In this document: positions 1-7,234 of the stretch, one piece after another | How the letters are laid out: every line of letters begins with the position of its first letter | Numbering within the stretch: position 1 is the stretch's first letter | Origin: an uncultured Ruminococcus sp. | GTDB lineage: Bacteria; Bacillota_A; Clostridia; Oscillospirales; Acutalibacteraceae | Assembly (NCBI GenBank): GCA_902798605.1 | Contig: CADBXH010000026.1 | Coordinates: forward strand, 1-28,149 | DNA length: 28,149 bases | Direction of reading: 5' to 3' | Made by a program: the position numbers and the translations under genes | The notes under the pieces: model-generated | What the model saw: only the letters and a program-made list of their open reading frames with translations | Databases searched by the model: none | What the model was told of the DNA's origin: nothing

Positions 1-1
1 A

Positions 2-844
2 GCTAACGATATGACAAAGGGCGACGACGGCGTATATTCGATCGTTTATACAGACGTACAGCCCGAGAACGCTATCCAGCTCAAGGTCGTTGAAGACCAT
101 GCTTGGGATCACGCTTGGGGCGACAAGGAAACAGGCGACAACTACACATTCAACGTAGAGTCAGCTTGCGACGTGACCGTCACATTCGATCCCGCGACCG
201 AGACAGTAACCGTAACAGGTGACGGCGTAACTCAGGACACAGAGCTTGACGTTTACTCTGTAATCGCTGTTGGTAACGGTGAGGATACATACCTCAACGG
301 CGCTAACTGGGATCCCTGTGACCCCGCAAATGCTATGACAGAAGTTTCAGACGGCATTTGGGAAATGACAATGGAAGACATTTATGCCTTCGATAATTAC
401 AACATCAAGTTTGCCGTTAACTCTGTAGACGCAGACGGCAACCCGACATCTAATCCTTGGGCGCACAACTTCGGTTCAGAAGTAGAGCAGCTCTATCCCA
501 CAGGCGAGCCGATCGACGCTGTATACAACGGCAAGAACTGCATCTTCGAGGTAGAAGAGGACGGCTCAACAGTTAAGCTTCAGCTCGACCTCAGAGACTT
601 CGACTTCAAGACAAAGAGCGGCGCTAAGATGACTGTCACAGTCATTCCTCCCGAGCCTGAATATGAGCTTGGCGACGTTAATATGGACGGCGATGTTGAT
701 ATCCAAGACGCTACGCTTATTCAGAAATACGCAGCTGATAGAGAAGAATTGACGGACGAGCAGCTCGCCCTTGGCGACGTTAACGGCGACGGCTGCGTAG
801 ATGTTCTCGACGCTGTGCTTATTCAGAAGATTTCAGTTCAATAA
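2..844 (+). CDS. 3' end of secreted starch-related protein with X25-like modules and C-terminal dockerin (5' truncated)
   Basis: The reading frame is open from the first bases of the window, so the protein starts upstream and only its last ~280 residues are seen. Two beta-rich modules are visible. The first (roughly codons 11-235) has the GDNY..VTFD..TETVTV pattern of X25-type modules found in amylopullulanases. The second (about 260-640) has the LNGANWDP / NPWAHNFG pattern of related modules. From position 671 there is a type I dockerin with two calcium-binding repeats (GDVNMDGDVDIQDATLIQK and GDVNGDGCVDVLDAVLIQK), ending at the stop. Dockerins bind cohesins on scaffoldin proteins, so the product is probably extracellular and part of an amylosome-like complex. 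The catalytic part, perhaps a pullulanase or amylase, lies outside the window; that identity is inference. The dockerin is certain, the module naming less so. Confidence 0.85.
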   Translation, partial: ANDMTKGDDGVYSIVYTDVQPENAIQLKVVEDHAWDHAWGDKETGDNYTFNVESACDVTVTFDPATETVTVTGDGVTQDTELDVYSVIAVGNGEDTYLNGANWDPCDPANAMTEVSDGIWEMTMEDIYAFDNYNIKFAVNSVDADGNPTSNPWAHNFGSEVEQLYPTGEPIDAVYNGKNCIFEVEEDGSTVKLQLDLRDFDFKTKSGAKMTVTVIPPEPEYELGDVNMDGDVDIQDATLIQKYAADREELTDEQLALGDVNGDGCVDVLDAVLIQKISVQ

Positions 845-900
845 ATCGTTCTTCATCCTTTGAAGAATAAAACAAATTAATATCATAAGCCCATAAAAAC

Positions 901-947
901 AAGCGGCCGGCTTAAAACCCATTCGGGTTTTAGCCGACCGCTTTTGT
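901..947 (+). terminator. Rho-independent terminator after the dockerin gene
   Basis: An almost perfect stem pairs AAGCGGCCGGCTTAAAACCC with GGGTTTTAGCCGACCGCTT (one bulged T and one G.T pair), followed by TTTTGTTTGT. It lies 57 nt after the stop codon. The A-rich left flank means it could also work for transcripts from the minus strand. Confidence 0.85.
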
Positions 948-983
948 TTGTGTATTAAATTATTCTTCTACATTATGTTTTTT

Positions 984-1042
984 TTGATAGCTGCATTTAT
1001 CTGTCGGGCAATCGGATTAAGCAAACGAACCGATTTTTCTTC
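984..1042. repeat. 59-bp imperfect direct repeat, copy 1
   Basis: Starts TTGATAGCTG and ends CGATTTTTCTTC, and matches a second 59-bp copy at 1088-1146. It contains an internal hairpin (AATCGG ... CCGATT), nested in a weaker outer pairing of GTCGGG with the CCCGA just downstream. It lies between the end of the upstream gene and the 3' end of the minus-strand debranching enzyme; no coding potential is seen. Confidence 0.7.
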
Positions 1043-1087
1043 CCGAAACAGATGCAACGGCACGCTGCCGCCACAACAAAAACTTCA

Positions 1088-1146
1088 TTGATAGCTGTGC
1101 TTATATGTCGGGTGTCCGAGTTCACCGAACGAACCGACTTTTCTTC
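1088..1146. repeat. 59-bp imperfect direct repeat, copy 2
   Basis: Second copy of the unit at 984-1042, same length, starting TTGATAGCTG and ending CGACTTTTCTTC. The ends are conserved and the middle differs, but the hairpin potential is kept (GTCGG ... CCGAC), so some differences look compensatory. On the minus strand the two copies lie just beyond the debranching enzyme's stop codon and could form part of its 3' untranslated region. Confidence 0.7.
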
Positions 1147-1153
1147 TCAAATT

Positions 1154-1176
1154 GCCCGCGGGGGCGTCCCCGCTAC
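1154..1176. repeat. GC-rich palindrome of the GTAG-GGGCG family overlapping a stop codon
   Basis: Read on the minus strand this is GTAGCGGGGACGCCCCCGC, a hairpin of GCGGGG with CCCCGC. It resembles the GTAGGGGCG palindromes at 5820, 6986 and 23997. The TAG at the start of the element is the stop codon of the minus-strand debranching enzyme. Confidence 0.6.
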
Positions 1177-3257
1177 CAGAGTTTTTCGGCTACTGCGGCT
1201 ATAACGCTTCTGCCCTGCATTCTTATTCTTCTGTCGTGAAGCAGGATATTGCTGTATTCCGCAATAACATTATCCGCGTTTCTGCCGGTATCAACATAAA
1301 GCTTCCATACATATCCCGCGGGAAGTCCGGGCAGCTCAACGTCAACAGGCTCCCAGTGCGCGTTGATACCGAAATAAACGATCTCATCCCTTGAAGTATC
1401 ATCCTCGGCGGCCCCCGCGTACATAACCGCGATCATTCTGGAATCGTTATTAAAGTCGGTTTTCCAAGGCTGATTTGAGTGGATACTCTCGGGCGGCAGG
1501 GTGCAGGTGCACGCATGCCTGTTCTTGGTAATAACGCGGAAACGCTTCCTGAACGCAATCATATATTTGAAAAATTCAAAAACGTCGCTGTATTTTTCTT
1601 TTCTGCTCCAGTCAAGCCAAGAGACGATGTTGTCCTGACAATACGGGTTGTTGTTGCCAAACTGGGTGTTGCAGAACTCGTCGCCCGCGAGGAACAGCGC
1701 CGCGCCGCGGCTGCACATAAGCGTAGCAAAGGCGTTTTTGATAAGCTTGATCCTCAGCGCGTTGACATTCGGATCGTCCGTGTCGCCCTCAAAGCCGCAG
1801 TTCCAGCTGTTGTTGTCATCGGCGCCGTCGGTGTTGTCCCAGCCGTTTTGCTGGTTATGCTTTGTGCTGTAAGAATACAGATCATAAAGCGTAAAGCCGT
1901 CGTGACAGGTAAGGAAGTTGACCGACGCGCAGGTTCCCCTGAACGCGGGATCATACAGATCCTTTGAACCGGTCAGCCTGTTCGCCGCTGACCAAGCCAA
2001 GCCGTCGTCGCCCTTTAGGAATCTTCTGAGGTCATCGCGGTATTTTCCGTTCCATTCCGCCCAGCGGTTCCAGTTCGGAAAGCTGCCGACCTGATAAAGT
2101 CCGCCCGCGTCCCAGGCCTCGGCAATAAGCTTTGTACTTCTCAAAATCGGGTCAAACGCCAGACTCTTCAACAGCGGCGGCTGATCCATCGGAGTACCGT
2201 CCTCGTTGCGGCCCAAAATAGACGCGAGGTCAAAGCGGAATCCGTCAATTTTATATTCCGTTACCCAGTAGCGCAGACATTGCTTGATAAAATTGCGCAC
2301 GATCGGGTGGTTGCAGTTGAGCACGTTGCCGCAGCCGCTGAAGTTGTAATACTTTCCGTCAGGGGTCAGCATATAGTAAATGCTGTTGTCGATACCCTTA
2401 AAGCTAAAGTACGGACCCATCTCATTGCCCTCGGCGGTGTGGTTGAACACAACGTCAAGTATGACCTCAATGCCGTTTGATTTAAGGTCCCTGATAAGCT
2501 CCTTGAGCTCCGTGCCCTCGCGGTGATGCTCGTGGTCTGCCTCGTAGCTTGTGTTGGGCGCAAAGAAGCAAACGGTGTTGTAGCCCCAGTAGTCATAAAG
2601 CTGCTGACCCTCATAATGGCGGTTGGCGCCGAGCTCGTCAAATTCAAAGATGGGCATAAGTTCAACGGCATTGACGCCGAGCTCTTTAAGGTAGGGGATC
2701 TTTTCCCTTATTCCCGCAAAGGTGCCGGGATGTTTGACCCCCGACGACTCATGGCGGGTAAAGCCTCTGACGTGCATTTCGTAAATAACAAGCTCCTCAA
2801 GGGGGATGGAAGGGGTCTTAAAATTGCCCCAGTCCCAGTCGTTGAAAACTACCCTTGCCTTGTATGTCGGGTCGGCTCTGTGCTTGCCCCATTCGCTCTG
2901 ACCGGTTACAGCCTTGGCGTACGGGTCAAGGATTATCTTGCTGCTGTCAAAAATCAATCCCTTTTTTGGGTCGTTGGGACCGTCAAAGGAATACGCGTAT
3001 TCAATTTTGTTTATTTCAAGTCCGAAGACAATGATGGCGTATGTATTGCCTATCCTGTAAGAATCCGGGAACGGTATCCCCGCAAACGGCACCTTTTCTC
3101 CCGGATGAAAAAGCAGAAGCGTGCAGGAAGTGGCGTAGAACGAACTGATCGTAAAGTTGACTCCGCCGCGGACGGGCATAGCGCCCTCACTGTCGTAGTA
3201 ACCCGGTCTGACGTCATAACCGCAAATATTGTCGGTAGGATTTAAGTCCCTTAACAT
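1173..3257 (-). CDS. glgX: Glycogen debranching enzyme / isoamylase-type GH13 (GlgX-like)
   Basis: A 694-residue alpha-1,6-glucan debranching enzyme of the isoamylase/GlgX branch of GH13, expected to hydrolyse branch points of glycogen or amylopectin. An N-terminal CBM48-like domain (about 1-140) precedes the barrel. The GH13 regions are intact: DVVFNH near residue 268, GFRFDLAS with nucleophile D343, IAEAWD with acid E380, and TCHDGF with D453. No signal peptide or dockerin is seen, so it is probably cytoplasmic and acts on stored glycogen or imported dextrins. The frame extends 21 codons upstream, but the ATG at 3257 is preferred because an AGGGGTG ribosome site lies 6 nt before it. The length fits GlgX-like proteins (650-720). 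The gene is monocistronic. The exact specificity (GlgX versus isoamylase or cytoplasmic pullulanase) cannot be settled by reading alone. Confidence 0.92.
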   Translation of the reverse strand: MLRDLNPTDNICGYDVRPGYYDSEGAMPVRGGVNFTISSFYATSCTLLLFHPGEKVPFAGIPFPDSYRIGNTYAIIVFGLEINKIEYAYSFDGPNDPKKGLIFDSSKIILDPYAKAVTGQSEWGKHRADPTYKARVVFNDWDWGNFKTPSIPLEELVIYEMHVRGFTRHESSGVKHPGTFAGIREKIPYLKELGVNAVELMPIFEFDELGANRHYEGQQLYDYWGYNTVCFFAPNTSYEADHEHHREGTELKELIRDLKSNGIEVILDVVFNHTAEGNEMGPYFSFKGIDNSIYYMLTPDGKYYNFSGCGNVLNCNHPIVRNFIKQCLRYWVTEYKIDGFRFDLASILGRNEDGTPMDQPPLLKSLAFDPILRSTKLIAEAWDAGGLYQVGSFPNWNRWAEWNGKYRDDLRRFLKGDDGLAWSAANRLTGSKDLYDPAFRGTCASVNFLTCHDGFTLYDLYSYSTKHNQQNGWDNTDGADDNNSWNCGFEGDTDDPNVNALRIKLIKNAFATLMCSRGAALFLAGDEFCNTQFGNNNPYCQDNIVSWLDWSRKEKYSDVFEFFKYMIAFRKRFRVITKNRHACTCTLPPESIHSNQPWKTDFNNDSRMIAVMYAGAAEDDTSRDEIVYFGINAHWEPVDVELPGLPAGYVWKLYVDTGRNADNVIAEYSNILLHDRRIRMQGRSVIAAVAEKLW

Positions 3258-3458
3258 TTCAGCACCCCTAAAAAGCATTTTTATGTATATGATTCTACCA
3301 CTATAATCGTTTTTTTTCAATATCGAAACTCAAAGTATTTGACAAAAATTTAGCGGAAAAATTCGGATATATACTAATTTGCGGACTAAATATGACATTT
3401 TTGCTATTGCGCCCGAACAATATACGAATAATATATATAATTATCTTATTTTCCCGTA

Positions 3459-3487
3459 TTGTGTTTATTTTTTTTATATGATATAAT
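3459..3487 (+). promoter_or_regulatory. Sigma-A promoter with extended -10 for the sensory hydrogenase operon
   Basis: TTGTGT (3459-3464), a 17-bp spacer, then TGATATAAT with a TATAAT hexamer at 3482-3487. It lies 43 bp before the first start codon of the operon. The preceding 3320-3458 stretch is very AT-rich and holds no gene. Confidence 0.65.
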
Positions 3488-3530
3488 TGGTTTGAAAACT
3501 TTCACTTTTGAAAAAGAAAGGGTGTAAAAT

Positions 3531-3878
3531 ATGGTTGTAAAGGATATTATTGACATTTTGGAGGGCGAGATCATCTGCGAGGGCGACCTCGATCAGGAGA
3601 TAAAAACCGCCTGCGGCTCAGATATGATGAGCGACGTGCTCGCCTTTGTAAAGGATCAGTCCGTGCTTTTGACCGGACTTGTAAATCCCCAGGTAGTCCG
3701 CACCGCCGAGATGATGGATATGGCGTGCATAGTGTTCGTGCGCGGAAAAATGCCCGATCAGTCCATTATAAGCCTTGCCGAGACAAGGGGCATAACACTG
3801 ATAAAAACCAGGTTCAGAATGTTTACCGCCTGCGGACTTCTGTATTCAAACGGACTTTCGGGGGGAACAAAGGTATGA
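3531..3878 (+). CDS. DRTGG-like small domain protein (copy 1)
   Basis: A 115-residue soluble alpha/beta protein resembling the stand-alone DRTGG-domain proteins found beside [FeFe] hydrogenases in Firmicutes. The fold is suggested by a starting VVKDII helix, GEIICEGDLDQEI, the CGSDMMSDVLAFV segment, and a late ITLIKTRFRMFTACGLLY strand-helix. It has 35-40% visual similarity to the second copy at 5877 (shared GDLDxEI / GELDREI, AxVxCIVxVxxxxPD patterns). DRTGG domains are predicted ligand-sensing domains, often beside CBS domains; the ligand is unknown. A good AAAGGGTG ribosome site precedes the ATG. Its stop overlaps the start of the next gene (ATGA), which implies translational coupling with the ATPase. 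A role in redox or H2 signalling is inferred from context only. Confidence 0.75.
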   Translation: MVVKDIIDILEGEIICEGDLDQEIKTACGSDMMSDVLAFVKDQSVLLTGLVNPQVVRTAEMMDMACIVFVRGKMPDQSIISLAETRGITLIKTRFRMFTACGLLYSNGLSGGTKV

Positions 3879-4297
3879 GCAACGCTATACATCTTCACTA
3901 CGAGGTCTCGGACGAAGATTTCACACGAGCGGGAGAGGCAAGCGGTCTGGTAAAAAAGAGATTAAAGGCGCTGGGCTACAGCCCCGACGCTATCAGGCGC
4001 GTCGCAATAGCGATGTATGAGGCTGAGATCAATATGGTCATCCACGCCGACGGCGGCTTTTGCGACATAGATATTTATCCCGACAGGGTAGAAATCCTGA
4101 TGTCGGACAAAGGACCCGGTATCCCCGATGTCAAAAAAGCGATGCAGGAGGGCTTTTCTACAGCGCCCGACAACGTGCGTTCGCTCGGCTTCGGCGCGGG
4201 AATGGGACTTCCGAACATCAAAAAATACAGCGACGAAATGCGCATTGAAACCACCATAGGAGTCGGAACTAACCTATACCTTACGGTTAGAGTTTAG
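3875..4297 (+). CDS. Anti-sigma-factor-like ATP-binding protein (HATPase_c, RsbW/SpoIIAB type)
   Basis: A 140-residue stand-alone GHKL ATPase domain. N-box: E49, E51 and N53 in YEAEINMVIHA. G1 box: D78 in SDKGPGIPD. G2 box: GFGAGMGLPNIKKY at 105-118. There is no dimerisation/phospho-acceptor domain, so it is not a classical histidine kinase; the family includes serine kinases and anti-sigma factors such as RsbW and SpoIIAB. The ATG at 3875 overlaps the TGA of the upstream gene, so the longer frame opening at 3725 is rejected. Next to the putative sensory hydrogenase it may pass a signal by phosphorylation or partner binding; the target is not visible here. The fold is confident, the function inferred. 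Confidence 0.85.
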   Translation: MSNAIHLHYEVSDEDFTRAGEASGLVKKRLKALGYSPDAIRRVAIAMYEAEINMVIHADGGFCDIDIYPDRVEILMSDKGPGIPDVKKAMQEGFSTAPDNVRSLGFGAGMGLPNIKKYSDEMRIETTIGVGTNLYLTVRV

Positions 4298-4301
4298 CTT
4301 T

Positions 4302-4500
4302 TAAAGGCTCCCCCCCGTCACTTGTTACGGGGGAGCCGGCAGAGCGGCTTTAGTCGCTCTGACTGAGGGGGCGTCCTTTCTGTTCACGCCCCGTTTTATG
4401 CAACAAAGTTTGCGCCGGCGGAAAACAGAACCCCTCCGTCACGGCACTAAAGTGCCGCGCCATCTCCCCTAAAGTGCTAAAGCACATCAGGGGAGGCTGT
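4302..4500. repeat. Modular palindromic element (GGCTCCCC family), copy A
   Basis: A series of hairpins fills the gap between the ATPase and hydrogenase genes. The first is a GGCTCCCCC stem around GTCACTTGTTAC ending GGGGGAGCC (4306-4337). The second is AGAGCGgctttagtCGCTCT followed by ACTGAGGGGGCG, whose GGGGCG can pair with a downstream CGCCCC. The third is CTCCCC ... GGGGAG (4472-4497). The same modules in the same order occur at 18446-18660, and single hairpins at 18739-18766 and 25421-25470. The element splits the operon but has no strong T-tract, so read-through is possible. Confidence 0.75.
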
Positions 4501-4543
4501 AATTAAATTAAAAAATTACATAGTTAACTTAATGGGAGTTTTT

Positions 4544-5818
4544 ATGAAAAAATATTTCCACTCGGTTGAGCTTGAGGCGGATCTCTGCTGCGGCTGTACC
4601 AACTGCCTAAAGCACTGCCCGACAGAGGCTATCAGAGTACACGGCGGAAAGGCGAGGATCCTTACCGAGCGCTGCATAGACTGCGGCGAGTGCATCAGGA
4701 TATGCCCTCACCACGCCAAAAAAGCACACAGCTCAACCTTAGATGAAACCAAAAAATTCAAATATAACGTGGCTATCCCCGCGCCCGCGCTGTTCGGTCA
4801 GTTCAACAGGCTCGACAATATCGACATCGTGTTGACAGGACTTAAAAAGCTCGGCTTTGACAAGGTGTTCGAGGTATCGCGCGGAGCAGAGCTCGTAAGC
4901 GAGGCAACAAGAAAGCTGATCAAGGAGGGCAAGCTCAAAAAGCCGATAATCAGCTCGGCGTGCCCCGCCGTAGTCAGGCTTATCAAGATACGCTTCCCCG
5001 AGCTTTGCGAGAACGTGCTGCCCCTGCTGGCGCCAATGGAGGTCGCGGCAAAGATCGCGCGCAGAGAGGCGATTGAAGAAACAGGCCTCAAGAGCGAGGA
5101 GATCGGCGTGTTCTTCATCACGCCCTGCCCCGCAAAGGTAACCGAGGCGCACTCGCCAAACTACGCCGAAACCTCAGCGGTCGACGGAGCCATTGCAATA
5201 TCAAAAATATATCCCGAGCTCACTCAGGCTATGGATCACCTCACAGAGGTCGAGCAGATCGCCAAATCGGGAATAATCGGAATCGGCTGGGCTACCTCGG
5301 GCGGAGAAGCCGCCGCTATGCTCGGCGACAAATACCTTGCGGCTGACGGTGTGGCAAACATAATCAGAGTGCTTGAGGAGCTCGAGGACGAGCATATCAG
5401 GGATGTAGAATTTATCGAGCTGAACGCATGCTCGGGCGGCTGCGTCGGCGGCGTGCTCACGGTAGAGAACCCGTATGTAGCTCAGGCGAGGATCCACACG
5501 CTCAGAAAGTACCTGCCCGTATCAATGAACCACCTTGAAAATCACAATATAGATGAAATGAAGTGGACAGAGGAGCTCGAATTCGACGCCGATATTTTCA
5601 GGCTCGACGAGGATATCGTAAAGGCTATGCAGATGATGTCAGAAATGGAGGAGATACTTAAAGAGCTCCCCGGGCTCGACTGCGGCTCCTGCGGAGCGCC
5701 CACCTGCCGCGCAATGGCGGAGGATATCGTCCGCGGCAAAGCCAAAGAGACCGACTGCATCCACAAGCTCAAAGCCAAAATACAGAACGTCTACGATCAA
5801 TTAAAAAATACGATTTAA
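4544..5818 (+). CDS. Putative sensory [FeFe] hydrogenase (HydS-like, group C/D type)
   Basis: A 424-residue iron-only hydrogenase-like protein. Two N-terminal [4Fe-4S] clusters: C15/C18/C21/C25 and C44/C47/C50/C54. The H-cluster motifs are variants: P1 is SSACPA (A139, C140) where catalytic enzymes have TSCCP or TSCSP, P2 is TPCPAK (C195), P3 is NACSGGCVGG (C296, C300). The proton-relay cysteine before the P1 ligand is thus alanine, as reported for the sensory hydrogenase HydS of Thermotoga maritima. A C-terminal Fe-S motif CGSCGAPTC (380-388) with C405 resembles the cluster domain of RnfB-type proteins. No PAS domain is present, unlike many HsfB proteins. ATG 4544 is preferred over ATG 4532 because GGGAG lies 5 nt upstream of it. 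Genes on either side encode possible signalling proteins. Low-activity H2 sensing is inferred, not shown. Confidence 0.85.
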   Translation: MKKYFHSVELEADLCCGCTNCLKHCPTEAIRVHGGKARILTERCIDCGECIRICPHHAKKAHSSTLDETKKFKYNVAIPAPALFGQFNRLDNIDIVLTGLKKLGFDKVFEVSRGAELVSEATRKLIKEGKLKKPIISSACPAVVRLIKIRFPELCENVLPLLAPMEVAAKIARREAIEETGLKSEEIGVFFITPCPAKVTEAHSPNYAETSAVDGAIAISKIYPELTQAMDHLTEVEQIAKSGIIGIGWATSGGEAAAMLGDKYLAADGVANIIRVLEELEDEHIRDVEFIELNACSGGCVGGVLTVENPYVAQARIHTLRKYLPVSMNHLENHNIDEMKWTEELEFDADIFRLDEDIVKAMQMMSEMEEILKELPGLDCGSCGAPTCRAMAEDIVRGKAKETDCIHKLKAKIQNVYDQLKNTI

Positions 5819-5819
5819 T

Positions 5820-5843
5820 GTAGGGGCGGGCATTGCCCGCCCG
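5820..5843. repeat. GTAGGGGCG-family palindrome after hydrogenase stop
   Basis: GTAGGGGCGGGC ATT GCCCGCCC, a near-perfect hairpin starting 2 nt after the TAA of the sensory hydrogenase gene. It belongs with 1154, 6986 and 23997. It lacks a T-tract, so it is more likely an mRNA-stabilising or mobile REP-like element than a terminator. Confidence 0.7.
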
Positions 5844-5876
5844 TAAAATAACAGCCTTTCAGTGTTGAGGTTAATT

Positions 5877-6203
5877 ATGACAGTAAAAGATTTTATTGAA
5901 AAGCAGAATCTAAAAGTCCTTGTCGAGGGCGAGCTTGACAGAGAGATAGATACCTGTTACATCGGCGACCTGCTCAGCTGGGTAATGGGCAGAGCACCGA
6001 TGGACAGCGCGTGGCTCACCGTAATGGGCAACATCAACTCTATCGCGGTCGCGACCCTCGCGGACGTCAGCTGCATCGTTTTGGTAGAAAACGCCGCTCT
6101 GGACGCCGAAGCAAAGGCAAAGGCAGAAATGCACGGCGTCACTATCCTCTCGACAGAGCTCAACAGCTACGCTTTAGCGGTAGAGCTCAGCAAGTTGATT
6201 TAA
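5877..6203 (+). CDS. DRTGG-like small domain protein (copy 2)
   Basis: A 108-residue paralogue of the protein at 3531: TVKDFIE start, VEGELDREIDTCYIGDLLSWVMG, DVSCIVLVENAALDAEAKAKAEMHGVTILSTELNSYALAVEL. It has no membrane segment or signal peptide. GTG 5862 and TTG 5865 lie in frame, but ATG 5877 is chosen because TGAGG sits 6 nt upstream. The PHP gene follows after a single base, so the two are probably translated together. DRTGG proteins of this size recur beside [FeFe] hydrogenases in clostridia; the biochemical function is unknown. A ligand- or partner-binding role in the sensory module is inferred. Confidence 0.75.
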   Translation: MTVKDFIEKQNLKVLVEGELDREIDTCYIGDLLSWVMGRAPMDSAWLTVMGNINSIAVATLADVSCIVLVENAALDAEAKAKAEMHGVTILSTELNSYALAVELSKLI

Positions 6204-6204
6204 G

Positions 6205-6921
6205 ATGAAGTATTATTACGATCTGCACCTTCATTCGTGCCTGTCGCCCTGCGGCGATATGGATATGACCCCCAACAACATAACGGGAATGGCGGCGCTT
6301 TTGGGGCTTGATGTCATCGCCCTGACCGACCACAACACCTGCCTCAACTGTGAGGCGGCGATCGAGGCGGGAAAGCGCAACGGCGTTCTGGTGATCCCGG
6401 GAATGGAGCTCACCACCAGCGAGGATATCCACGCGGTCTGTCTGTTCCCGACGCTCGAGCGCGCCCTAAAGTGGAGCGAATACGTCGATAACCACCGCAT
6501 AAAGGTCAAAAACCGCACAGATATTTACGGCAGACAGGTGATAATGAACAGCCTCGACGAGGAGACGGGGGAGATAGAGCACCTGCTTTTGCCGGCCACG
6601 GAGATAAGCATAATGAGCGCTCACGGCTTGGTCGAGGACTTCGGCGGTATCTGCTACCCCGCGCACATCGACCGCGACAGCTATTCGATACTTTCCGTGC
6701 TCGGAGAGATCGACCCGTACTGCGGCTTTATGACCGTCGAGCTCGCCGACAAAACAAAGCTTGATGAGTTCAAAAAGCTCCACCCGATTTTGAACATAAT
6801 GAACATCGTGACAAACTCCGACGCGCACTACCTCGAAAATATGCGCGACGCGGAAAACTGTTTGGAGCTCGATGAATTAACAGCGGAAGCGGTCATTGAA
6901 AAGTTGAGAGTTAAAAATTGA
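6205..6921 (+). CDS. PHP-domain metal-dependent phosphoesterase
   Basis: A 238-residue PHP (polymerase and histidinol phosphatase) domain protein. The metal-binding motifs are present: DLHLHS at 6-11, LTDHNT at 40-45, E68 in PGMELTT, PAHIDRD near residue 151, and SDAH at 205-208. Such proteins hydrolyse phosphoesters; related enzymes act on histidinol phosphate, short oligonucleotides or 3',5'-bisphosphates. The substrate here is unknown. It is the last gene of the sensory hydrogenase operon (a terminator follows), and PHP proteins next to HydS-like hydrogenases are a known arrangement in Firmicutes. A phosphatase opposing the ATPase/kinase at 3875 would fit this setting, but that is inference. 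Start: the ATG immediately after the previous stop, with the ribosome site inside the upstream gene. Confidence 0.88.
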   Translation: MKYYYDLHLHSCLSPCGDMDMTPNNITGMAALLGLDVIALTDHNTCLNCEAAIEAGKRNGVLVIPGMELTTSEDIHAVCLFPTLERALKWSEYVDNHRIKVKNRTDIYGRQVIMNSLDEETGEIEHLLLPATEISIMSAHGLVEDFGGICYPAHIDRDSYSILSVLGEIDPYCGFMTVELADKTKLDEFKKLHPILNIMNIVTNSDAHYLENMRDAENCLELDELTAEAVIEKLRVKN

Positions 6922-6938
6922 AAATTGAAAGATATTTC

Positions 6939-6964
6939 GGCGGCCCTTGCGGTCGCCTTTTTTC
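6939..6964 (+). terminator. Terminator of the sensory hydrogenase operon
   Basis: GGCGGCC cttgc GGTCGCC hairpin followed by TTTTTTC, 17 nt after the PHP stop codon. Confidence 0.85.
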
Positions 6965-6985
6965 ATTGATAACTTTTTGAGAATC

Positions 6986-7036
6986 GTAGGGGCGGACCTA
7001 TGTGCCCGCCCGCGGGCGTGCGATGCACGCCCCTAC
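6986..7036. repeat. Double palindrome of the GTAGGGGCG family
   Basis: The outer arms GTAGGGGCG (6986-6994) and CGCCCCTAC (7028-7036) are perfect inverted repeats. Inside are GTGCCCGCCCGCGGGCGTGC and GGGCGTGCgatGCACGCCC hairpins. It lies between two hydrogenase operons and encodes nothing. Confidence 0.75.
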
Positions 7037-7120
7037 CCACAATAAATATATCATAATTCCAATCTGGAAAAATATATCAAAAAATTGTCGAAATAATTTG
7101 TTTCCATTGTAAAAAACGTA

Positions 7121-7149
7121 TAGACTTTCAAAAACTTTTATGTTATAAT
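7121..7149 (+). promoter_or_regulatory. Sigma-A promoter of the hydrogenase operon
   Basis: TAGACT (7121-7126), a 17-bp spacer, and TATAAT (7144-7149) preceded by TG at 7141-7142 (extended -10). Transcription would start near 7156, giving a leader of about 114 nt. No clear Rex-type palindrome was found around it. Confidence 0.75.
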
Positions 7150-7160
7150 AATAAGCAATA

Positions 7161-7234
7161 GTTGGGCGAGTGTGTATATTTTTATAAAAATCACCCAACA
7201 GGGTTGCAAAATCCGCTGTTTTTGCAGCGGGCAA
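7161..7234 (+). promoter_or_regulatory. Two-hairpin 5' leader upstream of hydC
   Basis: Hairpin 1 pairs GTTGGGCGA (7161-7169) with TCACCCAAC (7191-7199), with one mismatch, around an AU-rich loop. Hairpin 2 pairs CCGCTG (7213-7218) with CAGCGG (7225-7230), extended by TTGC/GCAA. The second hairpin is not followed by a U-tract, so it is not a terminator. The ribosome site AGGGAGG (7256-7262) lies just downstream. Possibly a regulatory or stabilising leader; it matches no riboswitch class I recognise. Confidence 0.45.

Noticed and set aside
2523..3245. 240-codon plus-strand frame over the debranching enzyme
   Set aside because: Opposite strand of a complete GH13 gene with all catalytic motifs; no ribosome site or recognisable domain.
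7060..7160. A Rex (NADH-sensing) operator at the hydrogenase promoter
   Set aside because: No palindrome close to TTGTTAA-N4-TTAACAA could be found around the -35/-10.
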